Assembly: GCA_022478985.1 (NCBI GenBank)
Contig: JAKSZP010008012.1
Span: 1-64,000 of the forward strand
Length of the DNA: 64,000 bases
Direction of reading: 5' to 3'
Source: Massospora cicadina
Taxonomy: Eukaryota; Entomophthoromycota; Entomophthoromycetes; Entomophthorales; Entomophthoraceae
This document shows positions 44,180 through 55,935 of the stretch, piece after piece. The position numbers and the translations under genes were made by a program. The notes under the pieces are model-generated. The model saw only the letters and a list, made by a program, of their open reading frames with translations. It had not been told where the DNA came from and did not search any database. Numbering within the stretch: position 1 is the stretch's first letter; the number at the start of each line of letters is the position of its first letter.

Positions 44180-47100
44180 TAGAGATGTTGAACATCACTG
44201 GACTCAAGGTCTCATCATCCTGGGCTAGGAAACTGAGTTTTTTACAAAAAATTACCCGTGGATATCCTGGACATTCAGGAGTCCCACTGTCCATGTGGTT
44301 CTGAGGAAACATGGCAAACCATGCTCCTCCCTTCCCTCTCCTTCTGGTCCAAGCACTATGGGGTGCTAATCAAAAAAACAATAATTTTAAATTTTTTTGC
44401 CTGAAACCTTCCTTAGTGGCCACATCCTCATTGTCAATTTTTTGTGGGCCAATGAAGTGCATGCTATCGCCAACATTTATGCCCTGACTTGTGCATGAGA
44501 ATGTCAGGAATTTTACTCATCAGTAAATTCCATTCTGTTGCCCCCTGACCCTTTCGTCATTGGTGACATGAACTGTTGGTTGAACCCATCTACTGACCGC
44601 TGGCCTTTCTCATCTTCACCGCTACAAGGCACGTTAAACTCCGTGTCCTCAAGGCCACCCTAGGGTTGGTTGATACTTTGCCATGTCATGCTCCACTTCT
44701 CAAGAAAATGTCATGCCCCCATGTCTACAATGACCAGTTATGGTCCATGTCCTGCATTGACCTTATCCTTGCACCGTTGAAATTTTGTACCCAAGTTTTC
44801 CATTTCACTACGATGAAGATCAATTTCTCTGACCACATGATGGTTTCGATATCATTCCATCTATCTGACCCAGCAGCTCAGGCTCCAAGTTGGTGCAAAC
44901 TTTGCTTGGCTGAAATTGCATCGCCAAGATTTTCCTCATGGATGGAATCCATGACCATGGCTCTGGAGTTTATCACACCATTTTGCGCTGATCCAATATC
45001 CACCTGATCTGCCTTCAAAGTGGACACAATCTGCCAGGCTCTCCACCTTTCCTACCGATGCTCACAATCCACCTCAGCGGTCATCTCATGCTCTCTGGAA
45101 GAGTTGACCCACCTGGAGTCCAACGTCCCAGCCACGGGCTACAGCCCTGCTTGGGGTTGCAAGTGGGCAGAAGTAGCCGTACACCTTAATGCTCTTGAGA
45201 GACAACACAAGCATCAGGTTTGTGTTCAGTACAGAGCTAAACACATCACAGCGAGTGACACATGCTCTGTTTACTTTTTTTGAAAATTCTTTGCACCGCG
45301 CCAGAGCTTGTCCTGTACACAGGTGCAAAGGCCATACAGTTCCATAGCGGATATGCTGGCCAAAGTGATGATCAAAAGATAAAACTATTCCTCTAAATTG
45401 TACCAATCCAACCTAATTCTGCTAGCCAAAATGGCAAATTTTCTTGATAGTTCACAAATCCACACCATTTCCCGTTTCCCAGAGCTGATGAATTTGATTA
45501 CTTTGGACGAACTCTGGTCCGCCATCCATGGTGCACCATATAGGAAATGCCCAGGACCTGATGGCATTCCTTATGAGTTCTATAAGATATATTTCAAGTA
45601 TTTATCCCCACTGTTGCTTGCCTCTCTTAACCAGGGCCTTTTGGAAACGCGCCTCCAATCAGGAGGGCAAGAGGCCTACACCATAACGCTATTGAAAAAA
45701 GGGGATAAGCTAGACTTGGCCAACTGGCGCCCCATTTCTTTAACCAACACTGATAATAAAATTTTTACTAAAATCATGGCTAACCATCTAGGGATTGTTG
45801 CCTCTGCTATCATCTCCCTGGAACAATGTGGTTTCATACCCAGAAGGTCGATTTGGGACAACGTGCACACTGTGGCCAATGTCTGTCAGTCCAGGGCCTC
45901 TGGTGCATTAGTATTTTTAGACAAACAGAAGGCCTATGATAGAGTTAATTGGGATTACCTCAGGGCCTGCCTCCACCAATTCCGCCTACCCCCTCGCTTC
46001 ATCAATTGGGTGATGCTGCTGACGGAATCCGCCACAATGGCTGTGAGTGGCCCAGGCTTTCTAATGGATGTAGTTCGCCCTCAAAGGGGCCTACGCCAAG
46101 GGGACCCTCTCAGCCCACTCTTATATAACTTCAGCCTTGACCCACTTCTTCGAAATGAGAATGCCCAACTTACTGGGGGTCCATGTGCAAGGCCAAGCCC
46201 CGGTCAAAATGTTGGCATTTGCTGATGACTGTGTGGTCGATGTGTCTAACAATCATGATGCACGCGCGCTTGAAGCTCTTATCCAGGTTTGCTACAGGGT
46301 AAGTAATGCCGCACTCAATGCCTCCAAACCCAAAATCATTCTCCTTGGTCAGTATCAAGCCCGCTGGGCCTCAGCGCCCTGTTTCCAATTCACCACATAA
46401 GCTAGTGCACGTGCTTGCTTTCCCTGCGCAACCTGCACCGCGCCGCTTGTGCTCCCCTTTGTGCCAAGCCTCACCGTTGGGCTGGTCCACCATTTGGGGT
46501 GTGGTTGGAGGCAGGCGGGTATGCCTCAATGGTGATGGAAAACCATATTCTGGACAGCGTGACGAAATGCATAGCCTCCCTCAGAGCCCGTCCTACTTCC
46601 CTTACTGGCAGGGTTGTACTAGCCAACTATATGCTCCTCTCCAAAGTTTGGTTTGGGGCCCACGCCATCGCTTTCTACCCAAGTTTCTTCAATTCAATGT
46701 ATGCCCTTCTGCAAGGGTGGCTTTGGTCAGGTCGCCCACCACCAGTGCGACTGGAGGTCATGTTTGGCCCTCGCCATAGTGGAGGTATGGGCCTGCTCAA
46801 CTTTGAGGCCCATGCTGCCAAAATCCTTTACCTGGATCGCTGCCATAACTGACCTTACATTTTCAGCCCTACACTGGTCCTGCGCGGCCTGCTCCAACTT
46901 CTCCCGCGCCCTGGGCTCTCTCCAACCCGTCCCACCCACACTCTTTGTTGAAATATCTGGCTTCCCATCCTTTGGCCACAGTTCCACATGAGACTACACC
47001 CCACTTCAAATGGATTCTCCTCTCTATGCGGAGCGCTGAGTGAAGAATTCATATTTGCGGGCATACAGCACAGAGGGGGCGCCCCTCTCCCTGGTTCACC

Positions 47101-47850
47101 CAGGAGGTACAGGGACTGCCCATTCTGAACGGTTTGATACCCGCGAGGCCCCATACCTTGTCCAGGGTGGACTACCTGGACATGATGGACATCCCCTATC
47201 CCCTTGATACCCAGAAAGCCATTTGGAAGTACGCCCACCACCCTCTTCTGCAGCCTTACATCTGTTCCCATGTGTGGCGCTGCCTAAGATGGGTGTACCA
47301 TAAACCAAACGCTCTAACACTTTACACTCATCCTGTGTTGTTTGTGGCCAGTATGTAACGCTGTTTCACCGCCTGGAAAAGTGCCCTATCTAAAGCGATA
47401 TGGCGTGAGCTGCAACATCTGCTTTGCCAGGATCAGGCACAGCCCTTCAGTCTGTCTAGGGATATGTTTGCTTTATCAATGGCCTCCCCTCTTCCACCCT
47501 CCCTCCATGCTTTAGTGGTTACAATCGCCATGTGGACTATCCACACGATTGTCTTGGATGCCATCTCAGGCTCCATCCCCACCCACTAGGAAGCTGTCCG
47601 CCAGTTCCAGTCGCACTTAGTAGACCACTTTCAAGCATGTATGTTTGGATACCTCCCACGACGTTGCCACCAAATGGTCTCCTCCTGGTTCCCGGTTTGG
47701 TTCATCAACACTGACCCCTACCTACACACGTGCTCAATAGTGGCGCCTGCCCCTATACACGTGACCTCCCCCTCCCAGTAGTGGCGTTCCCGCTGGCAAC
47801 AGGAGAAAGCATTAGCTTCTCTGGGGTGCCCTCCTGTTACACGAGTTTCG
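44180..47850 (+). pseudogene. E1 ORF2: AP-like endonuclease, reverse transcriptase, zinc motif
   Basis: Endonuclease 44185-44900: LNITGLK, GDMNCWLNPSTDR, CIDLILAP, FSDHMMVSI (catalytic GD-N and SDH motifs). RT 45398-46400, mostly in one 275-codon frame: GPDGIPYEFYKIYF, LANWRPISLTNTDNKIFTKIMAN, QCGFIPRRSIWDN, ALVFLDKQKAYDRVNWDYL, QRGLRQGDPLSPLLYNFSLDPLL, then LAFADDCVV. C-terminal part 46400-47700 in other frames includes WIAAI and a decayed SCVVC-type knuckle with HRLEKCP. Nicks target DNA and primes reverse transcription there. Multiple frameshifts. Confidence 0.82.
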
Positions 47851-47928
47851 TTTTCTTTAATATCTTATTGGAAGTGTCCATCCCCTGGTCAGCCTTCCCC
47901 ACAATAGATTATTTTAACCCAGTACAAA

Positions 47929-48599
47929 TATTTATATTCCATTTAATTTGAATAGTTTGGTCAATTTGGATGTTTTTCATATGATTGGTTTTATTATAGT
48001 GCGTTTGAGGGTGGAAAATTCACTAGAGGAATTTAGCAAATTGATCAACATTAATCATTTTAACTTTATATAAAAATATTCATTTAAGTCAATTTTTTTG
48101 TTTCCCTTATTTCAAGATGGGATCAATGAGATGATCCTCACCTTGGAATTCTTACTCTGTCAAAGCCAAAATAAAATGAAAGGTTATAATTACATTTTTC
48201 AAGTTCATTCTTTTATGTTTTGATTGGTCATTGAGTGTTACTCTTGTGGCACTTCCCAACATTGTGGGGCTTTGCTCTTACTTCAGCCATGTATCAAATA
48301 TTCCCTGATGTAACCAAGTGGTCCAAATAGGCTGGACAAAATCTGCACCTTGGCCTGTAGCATGAACCATGTGCAAAATCCTGATGAATAAAGAGTGATC
48401 TGGTAGACCAAGCCCTGATGAATCCCCAGGTAGCAGAAGATGTATTGGATATTGGCCTTAATCTGGAGTTCTGATGGTGAGGATGAGACGTGGTGTTCAG
48501 TGGATTCCATTTTATGAAAGAGGGTGTTTAAAATGGTTCACCACTATACCTCAGCTGATTGGGCTGAACCAATAGGTATAACCAATTTTGGCATTTAGA
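47929..48599. other. AT-rich stretch between E1 and element F
   Basis: No confident gene. A minus-strand frame at 48510-48283 may be the far end of F pol, but has no motif I can name. Confidence 0.4.
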
Positions 48600-49399
48600 T
48601 CATATACACACGACTTTTATTAGTTGGAGGCAACTCTCCAATTTTGGGGGGTGTCTCTGGTGGATATAACGTGTGATTCCCATTTTTAAAGCTAGCCTTA
48701 ATATCTTTTAGCTTCATAATATCGGATTCTTTAGGCCAGTTTAACAACACGTGCTTCAGGTTTTCACCAAGGAAAAACTGAATTTCAAAGATTGTGAGTG
48801 CCCATAGTAGTAGAATTGTAAGTCATGAGTTGCCTTTGGAATGGCTTGACTGATTGGAATTGGGGGGGAGAGGCAATGCCATAGCACTTTCGCTTCTTCA
48901 GGGTCCAGTTTATATGCACTATTCTTGGGTTATGAAATTAATTAGTGTAACTATGCAAAGGGTAAAATTAAATATAAATTGCCAGGGGAAAATATACGAT
49001 ATTCTTTATTTGTTTAAGGTTTTTTAATTTATAAGGCGTATAGACGTCCTGTGGCATATTGGGCTTTCAAGTCCTCTTTGTTAAGGATCATCACTTCTCA
49101 TCCAGTATGAGTCTAAGCTTAAGCCACTTCCTTTGATAAGCATTGGGATTATTCCACTCTAATTGTATGAGGGCGTCAAGATGGCAGCCTCTGATGTTGC
49201 TATGGAGTCTCATCACTGACAATTTCTGAATCTCCTTCATCAATTATTGTCCATCTAAGGTTTAGGCTCATTTGACAACAATACATCTGATTCCAGAAGG
49301 TTCAACAATGGAGGAGTATGGTAAAACAGCCTATAGGTCTGATCCCAAGATAATTTGAGCCATTTTTAGCACAAACTCTGACATCACTCCCCTTAAGAA

Positions 49400-50580
49400 C
49401 CTGGCTGAGGGAGACATAAAAGCACATAACCTAAAATGTACGCATTTAACACTGTACCTTGAATGATATCTGCGATGAAGTACTTAGAGCCAACCTTATA
49501 CAGTATAAGATAGAGTCTCACCAGGAATTGTCCAACTTATTGGGACACCCACCAAAACGATGATTTTAAAGCAGCATAAGGTCTCAGATATTGAACAAGG
49601 GAGAGCTAAATGTTTGACATTAGATTGCATAATCTCCCTATGAATGCCAAGACAGTGCCTTGGGTAGCAAGCGTTTTTAGCCTTGTGATTTCATTATCTA
49701 AAACCCTCATATGAAATTAGAAGGATCAGGAGAGGAAGAGTCCAATAAAGGTTGGATGCTACAAGATAGTTAGGGCTCCCTAACTTAGAGGGTCTGAAAT
49801 GGGGACATTTTGATCACTTAGTGGTAGCTGATCTTATAGGCCAATAAGGTGAATGGCAGGTAGTGTTCCACTGTATGGAGACCATAGAAGTCATCTTGCA
49901 GAGAATAGAAACCAAGTGCCATTCACACGCTCCAATTCACCATTTGATAGAAAGGTTATAAGGTGTAGTGAGGTGCTGGTTAGTATCAGATAGCGTAGGA
50001 AGCTCTTGGAAAACTTGGGAGTTAAATTTTAGCCCATTGTCTGTAGAAGAACTCTAGGGAACCCATGCTGGGTAAAAACAGAGCAAAACAGAAACAAGAT
50101 GGTGGCCCTAGTGGTAGTATAAAAACTGTAATGGCCTCAACTCACTTTGTGAAATGGTCAATGGCTAATATAATGTAGCGGTGACCATGGAGTCCCTTGG
50201 ACAGGGGCCTTACAGCAACCACGCTAATGATGGTAAACGGCATAAAGGGGGATACAACTCCATGTATGTAGCAAGGATTTGGATGATCTTGTGTTTTGCA
50301 TGTCAAGCAGACATTTAAAACCTCCCAGATAGTTTCAAGTAATTTATCCCAGTAGCATTCTTTCCTTGCAATTTTATGGGTTTCTTGACCGTCCCATGTA
50401 CCACATGGGAGTGCCTTTTGAGGATGAGTTGGGTTTTCGAGGAAGGCTATATGTATAGAAGCCATTTTCAATTGACTTTTTTGTATAGCATACCATCTTA
50501 TATCTGAGCTTGTTGGGCCATCGTCCATAACGTCTTTATTGTTTCTGGGGGTTCTAATTCCCATCATTATGGTGGCCAAT
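49400..50580 (-). pseudogene. Element F integrase
   Basis: 50579-50142 shows the end of the zinc domain (WDKLLETIWEVLNVCLTCKTQ) and the core start (VVAVRPLSKGLHGHRYIILAIDHFTK), with the first catalytic Asp in AIDHFTK. Further left are broken pieces in the place of DNG-xF and YHP-T-G-VER-N. Dead by stops and shifts. Confidence 0.7.
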
Positions 50581-50649
50581 CAAATTATGTAAGTAGTATT
50601 CCTCAGGCAACAGTACCATGATGGTCGGCATCCTGGATAGCTTATCCAC

Positions 50650-51900
50650 CTTTTGGTGAGTCATGATTTCCTGAATCACAATAATAAAGTTGTAGCTTTG
50701 AAGATGAAGAGCTCACCTGTCCAATTGACTGTCAGGATCTTTCATCTGTTGAAGCCACCAAGGAAGCATGATTGGTGATATAGTGAAATGGTTTTTATAT
50801 AAGTATGGTCATATTTTCTTGAACGCAAGTAGTACAGCTGAACATACGTGCTCAGTGACACTGTACTTACGTAAAGCTTTTGGTAGGGTCTTACTGAAAA
50901 AAGGACACAGGTCAATCTACAAAGTTGTTCATTAAGTTGGGCCAGGATTGCCCTAAGGCCAAGTCACTGAAATCAGTAAATAATACAAATGGATTGGTCA
51001 GAATTTGTATGGATCAACAAAGGCTGAGATATTAGTGCAGTTCTAAGTAAATTAAAAGCCTGGTTTGTTCCAGGTTCCATTTGAAAAGAACGTTTTTGTG
51101 TAGCAATTACACCAAGGGCTCAGCCAAGTCATTAAATTGTGGTATAAATTTCCTGTAATACCTTAAAAATCCTAAGGGCACTTGTATGTACCCAATGCTT
51201 CATGGAAGCGTCATTTTCTCATTGTGGCGACCTTGTCTAGTAAAATCTAAATTCCTTGTTTAGTGACATTATGAAGAAAACACATTTCTGTTTAGAATGT
51301 TATTTGGCGGGTTTAAGCTGCAGGGACGCCTCCTGAAGGCAATCAAAAGCTTGGTGGGTGTGCACTAGGTGGCTGCTCAAGCTATTGGGGAAAATAGTAA
51401 TACTGTCAAGGTATACTAAGAATGAAGACTTCTTACATCACTTAAAAGCATGTCCATAGTATGTTGGAAGAAGGCAGGGGCATTAATAGCCTCTGCATCA
51501 TGCAGGTTAGTTCAAACAGCCCTTTTTTGTGATAAGGGAACACTTGGTTCAATCCTTGGAGGCTAGATCAATTTTTAGTACCCACTGGCAATATTCATCA
51601 TAGATAAATATTAACCCCAGACAGGAGCCTAAAAAGCCATCAATATGGGGGAGGGGATAGCTATCCTTTTCCATCACTGGGTTAATCTTAAGATATTCAA
51701 TGATGACACAATGACTCCCATCTTTTTTTGAGAGCAGTAGTGGATATGCCCAAGGACTTGGCAAGGGTACCAGCAACCTTAAGTTAACATTCCTTGAGTT
51801 CAGTGGTGGCATGGACTTCTTCCAACTCGCTTTTTTGGTAGAGGCGCGAGCGTATGGGTGAGGCGTCCAACATTTCTACATTGTACACAACTCTTTTATC
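50650..51900 (-). pseudogene. Element F reverse transcriptase and RNase H
   Basis: 51812-51549 contains PLPSPWAYPLLLSKKDGSHCVIIEYLKINPVMEKDSYPLPHID (family: SPW-SP-vlv-KKDG--R-ciDYR-LN), then a broken VLKIDLASKD end. Reduced RNase H text lies toward 50650. No intact YxDD box readable. Confidence 0.65.
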
Positions 51901-52559
51901 TTTCCAAAGTTGTTCGAGGATGTTGAGAAAAGATCATAATATTCCTACAGCAGTTCGTCGACATTCTTCCTTTGTTCTGGGGTAAAGTTTCCTCTATGAG
52001 GTGGTGACTTGAGATACAGCAGGAGGCTCTTATAAACCAGTCATAGTGGATCCTCAACCCATGCACACAGCTGATATTAATGACTGGTACTAATCATAGA
52101 TAGACAAATGGGGTAATTGGGACAATTGTATATGGCCCATGTGATCAGGTAAAAAGCAATATAGAGATGAAGCCAGTGTATGTGGGGGTTGAAAGTAACT
52201 GTGAAGTTTAAGATCTCTTTTGTGGACAGATTTTCAGCACACGGATTACAAAAGGCTTCCAAGAAGTCTAAGCATATGAATCCGGGTGTTCACTATAATC
52301 TGTGACCTTAGGGGTTACCTTAGCTCTGGAGTATATACAGGCATCCCTTCAGCACCATCCACTACACAAGGAAGTAGCTTCACATGAAAACCTTGATTGC
52401 GATAGTCAAGCCAAGCAATTTAGTTTTCCAGGTTCCAATAAACAGGCATGAGCTTTTACATGCTCCTTGCCACCCTAGGCTGTCTCAAACACAAGGGGAA
52501 TGCGGGTACCAAGCAAGTATAGTTTTCCTTTATACATAGTGAATGATGGCATTGTATTT

Positions 52560-52830
52560 CAATAGATTTGGTTCCCAGAAGTAACTCATATCTAGGGTTA
52601 TCCAGAGTTATGACCAAGGCATTTGATGGAATCATCTAAAACCGGAGGGAAGCGCAGAGTAGGCTTCTATGGATTGGGTACACTGAAGCTCAGTGGTACC
52701 ATATTCAATGTAAGGGGAAGATATGGCTTGATCTTAATTTCCTTTATCAATTTTGATAGGACTACATTCACTAAAGAACCAATATCTATTATGGTTAGTA
52801 CAGAACCTTATAAACCTTAACCGCAGAGTG
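52560..52830 (-). pseudogene. Element F protease
   Basis: Minus-strand reading SVLTIIDIGSLVNVVLSKLIKEIKIKP matches the retropepsin start aLIDTGS-vNvvs-kLi-el; the active-site Thr is Ile (DIGS). It ends with RYELLLGTK, equivalent to YDILLGT. Confidence 0.6.
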
Positions 52831-53481
52831 AGTGACTAGACTAACAAATTAGGTGGTAGGGTAAGAAACATTGGGACATGTCATAAGAATAGGCAGTATC
52901 AAGAAAGGTTTTTATCAGAGTTGTTCAACTCATAGTTTCAGTGGTCTTCAATGGTGACCTCTGTGGGGCTTTTAGGCTTGAATAGAGGCATAACTAAGGG
53001 AGAGTTATCATGGAGAGCCTTTGTCTTAATGCTGACATTTTTTTAATTAAACTATGCTTCACCTCTTCACCCTGACGTTTATAGCACTCATCCTTTATGT
53101 ATCAGTGGCCTATAAAGTAGAAACAAGTGGCAACACCTTTCTCCTTGTCCTTCAGCGCATGCACCCTAGATCTAAGAGGGGCCTAAAAATGGATGGGGTA
53201 CTAGTTCATAGTGGGTTCAGTAATCTAATTAAGCGCCTCTTTAGTATCACAGATGCTAGTAAAGCTTTTCTTAAGTCCTATCATGCGGAGCTGGACATAA
53301 GGCCAATATTTGAGCGGAGAAAGGATGGTGGAAATTGCGTTATATAAGTAGACTCAAAGTAGAAGTAAATAAATGTTGTGCACTGACATAAAAGCAACAT
53401 GAAAAATTATAAAGTTATTTTCCTTTGTTGGGGTTAGTGACTAGGAAGGCTTGTTTTTGATTCAAGATGGTTTGATAAGAG

Positions 53482-53802
53482 TCAAGTTCCTGTACAAGAG
53501 CGGTTATGACCTGGGCCCAGGATGGCATTCACAGAAGCGAGTGGTAATAATTTCACAAGCCTCCCAACACAGGAAGGAATGGTTGCGCTTGACCTTTTAC
53601 CAACTGGTAGCCTCTTCAATAGCGCTCTCAAAAGCGTTTGAAAACAACACAATGCTTTCTTGGTATGGAACAAATCATTTCTTGAAGCTAGGCTTAAAAG
53701 CTGATACGACTGGTTGGAGAGGGCATGAATTACAGCTTCAATAATATGTCTAGGCTCAGTAGACACCATCTCAGCATATGATTGGGTAACCTGTTGGTCC
53801 AT
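53482..53802 (-). pseudogene. Element F gag-like fragment
   Basis: 106-codon frame, helical and Leu/Ser-rich (QSYQLLSLASRNDLFHTKKA). It lies where gag should be, upstream of the protease. Assignment rests mainly on position. Confidence 0.35.
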
Positions 53803-53900
53803 TTGTCTTAAAATCTTCTATAAGTCGTCCTTCAAAGTTCCAGAATCAATTGAGAACGGTGGCGTCAGCCTTCTTATTATTTGGGATGTTAAAATCAGTG

Positions 53901-54269
53901 CAGCGATGTCATAGATTCAGAGACACTGGTTAAAAACACCAGATACAAGGTACTGTATGAGGACAGTAACCTTGACAGGAAACCTTAAACATAAAAACCT
54001 TATATTCAGAAATATGGGATTTGTATTAAATAAAATGGAGCACACTGTAGTATCAGATACTGCCAGTGGCTCAGGGCTCACTAACGGCATTCTTTATAAA
54101 ATTAAATCTTTCAGCTTTTCCAGAAAATGGTCCCTTTCCTATTAACAATTCTCCTCAGATATGCGTTATATACCATAGATCTCATTGGTGCTTTCCATGG
54201 TTACAAAGAAGCACCTATAAATGGCAGACTAAAATCATAACATACAAATTGAGTATAAAAAGCAATTAA
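53901..54269. other. Unassigned stretch between F and the G LTR
   Basis: Should contain the F leader or LTR, but I see no terminal repeat and no gene. Confidence 0.35.
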
Positions 54270-54655
54270 CTAAGGCTTGAGGCATTTCCAATAAAAAGAT
54301 GTAAGATGATAGATGTAGTCAAATACTGGCGGATGACCATACTATATATAGGATTCTACTACCAATGGTCTTACGCTATCATAGGGCAACATAAAATAGT
54401 ACCCTATAATAAAATAGGAGACATTATAGTGATTAGGCCATGGCATCAGCATTCAATAAATTTATGGAACAAGAAATGCACTGGCAGGGAATTGGGGATT
54501 TGATTAATAGTAAATTAATACATTAGGCCACTACATATGAAAGCTGGGCCATGTGGTGAACTATTACTATACCAATCGAATCTGCTATCTGATTATTAGT
54601 TAAAGTAAAAAATAAAAATATATAAAATTAACGTGTATAAATGGTTGGTTAAACC
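54270..54655 (-). repeat. 3' LTR of element G (start approximate)
   Basis: Aligns loosely with 62770-63236 (for example TAGGATTC--CTACCAA and ATAGGGCAACATAA against GAGGGCAAGATAA). The right end is fixed by the tract; the left end is a guess. Confidence 0.5.
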
Positions 54656-54733
54656 AATTTCAACTTTTTTTCCCCACTTGAACAAACATTGGGGAGCTAA
54701 GCGTTGTGGGGGGGCAACTAATTTATTAAGAAC

Positions 54734-55803
54734 TTAGGGCCATAGGCCCTGAACTCTGTTAAAATTCTTTAAAAACTTAGCATGTATTCTGTTGATAAGA
54801 TGGACTTTAACAGGAATCTTCAGAGTGTAGGCATCCATGGATGTCTTCTTAGATCTTAAACGTCCCCTTACATATATGCTCCAGCCTGCTATTTCATCCA
54901 AATCCATGGTCATCAGGATACAAAACAAGTTCCCCTACAGTAAAGTGGGGTAGCAGCTACTTGACTGCATTATCCTGTTCACAGGATCTTATTTTCTGAG
55001 CTAGCACATTGAAATATGCAGAACTTTGTAGTTGGATTAAAATCTGCATCAGCATTTCCTAATATCTCGTGGAAGTCTGGATCCTTGAATGACACAAATT
55101 ATAAGATCGCTGGAAGCGCCAGTTGCTTCATATAAAGTAAAGCAGATGGGAATGCCCCATGACTGAATGATAAGGTATATTGTAAGCAAAAACAGCGGAA
55201 GGCAGGAAAAGTTCCATATGGACGCCTTAACCATAATTATCTTACAAAATCCCTATGAGAGTACTGTTCACTTGCTCAACGGTGGCTTGGGTCTCAGGGT
55301 GGTAGGGTGTAGAAATTACCCTGAGTTTACCCATTAAGATGTTAAGCTTGGAAATAATCTGGGACGCAAAGTCAGTCTCAATATTAATCATCAGAAACTG
55401 AGGGAATCCATGCTGGTAGATGATATCTTCTAAGATGAGATTAGTTGTCATCATGGCGTCTAAGTCCTTGATTGCTTTGGCCTCCACTCACTTGGTGAGA
55501 TTATCAATGGTCACAAATTATGTAGTTACATTGTCCTGGAATATTGGCCAGAGGGCCCATCACATTAATAGAATTGATATGTCATGTGAACCTTTTTTAA
55601 ACATTTTATAGGATGTGGCTTTCCAGTAGGCCCCTTCCACCCAACATTCTTTACATCAGTGGAGGATCTCACGAACCTAAAAGTTCATAGCTTCCCAATA
55701 TGGTGATGGTTCAATAATCAAAACTTTTTCTTGAAACCACTGTGCCCCATCACTCTGTGAAACCCAATGATAATATCAGTTTGCTCCATTAGTCAGTGTA
55801 TCC
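54734..55803 (-). pseudogene. Element G integrase
   Basis: 55487-55242: EAKAIKDLDA, EDIIYQHGFPQFLMIN, TDFASQIISKLNILMG, ISTPYHPETQATVEQVNSTLIGIL, in which the family DNG aspartate is Asn (MIN-ET) and the Glu is kept (VEQVN). 54928-54734: VKVHLINRIHAKFLKNF, the C-terminal end. The zinc domain (GFHRVMGHSG) lies at about 55770-55730 next to the E2 insertion. Confidence 0.78.
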
Positions 55804-55935
55804 AAAATTGTTGATTATTTAAATTTTAAAATTTAAATTTATTGTGGGGAAGGCCGACCATGGGACGGACACTTCCAAATATGACTCAGACGAGACAAAA
55901 CTTAGTACCAGGGGAGGCACCCCAGAGAAGCGATG

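Larger units (their letters stand above)
42649..47918 (+). mobile_element. LINE retrotransposon E1 (full length, decayed)
   Basis: 5270 bp, flanked by CCAGTACAAA (42639-42648 and 47919-47928). It starts in ACTTTTCTCTCTC, a 5' end shared with E2 (CTTTTCTTTCTCGTTG on its strand), and ends CACAATAGATTATTTTAAC. Two overlapping ORFs: ORF1 with a knuckle, ORF2 with endonuclease, RT and a terminal zinc motif. Same family as E2 (55822-61105), in opposite orientation. Confidence 0.9.
48600..53900 (-). mobile_element. Ty3/gypsy element F (minus strand, heavily decayed)
   Basis: From right to left: gag-like (53802-53482), protease (52830-52560), reverse transcriptase (~51900-51300), RNase H (~51250-50650), integrase (50580-~49400). 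I find no LTR pair, so ends are approximate. The region 48600-49400 should hold the integrase tail but is unreadable. Confidence 0.7.

Noticed and set aside
53054..53347. 97-codon plus-strand ORF with a hydrophobic N-terminus as a secreted protein
   Set aside because: It lies antisense to the gag-protease region of element F, with no promoter or second copy to support it.
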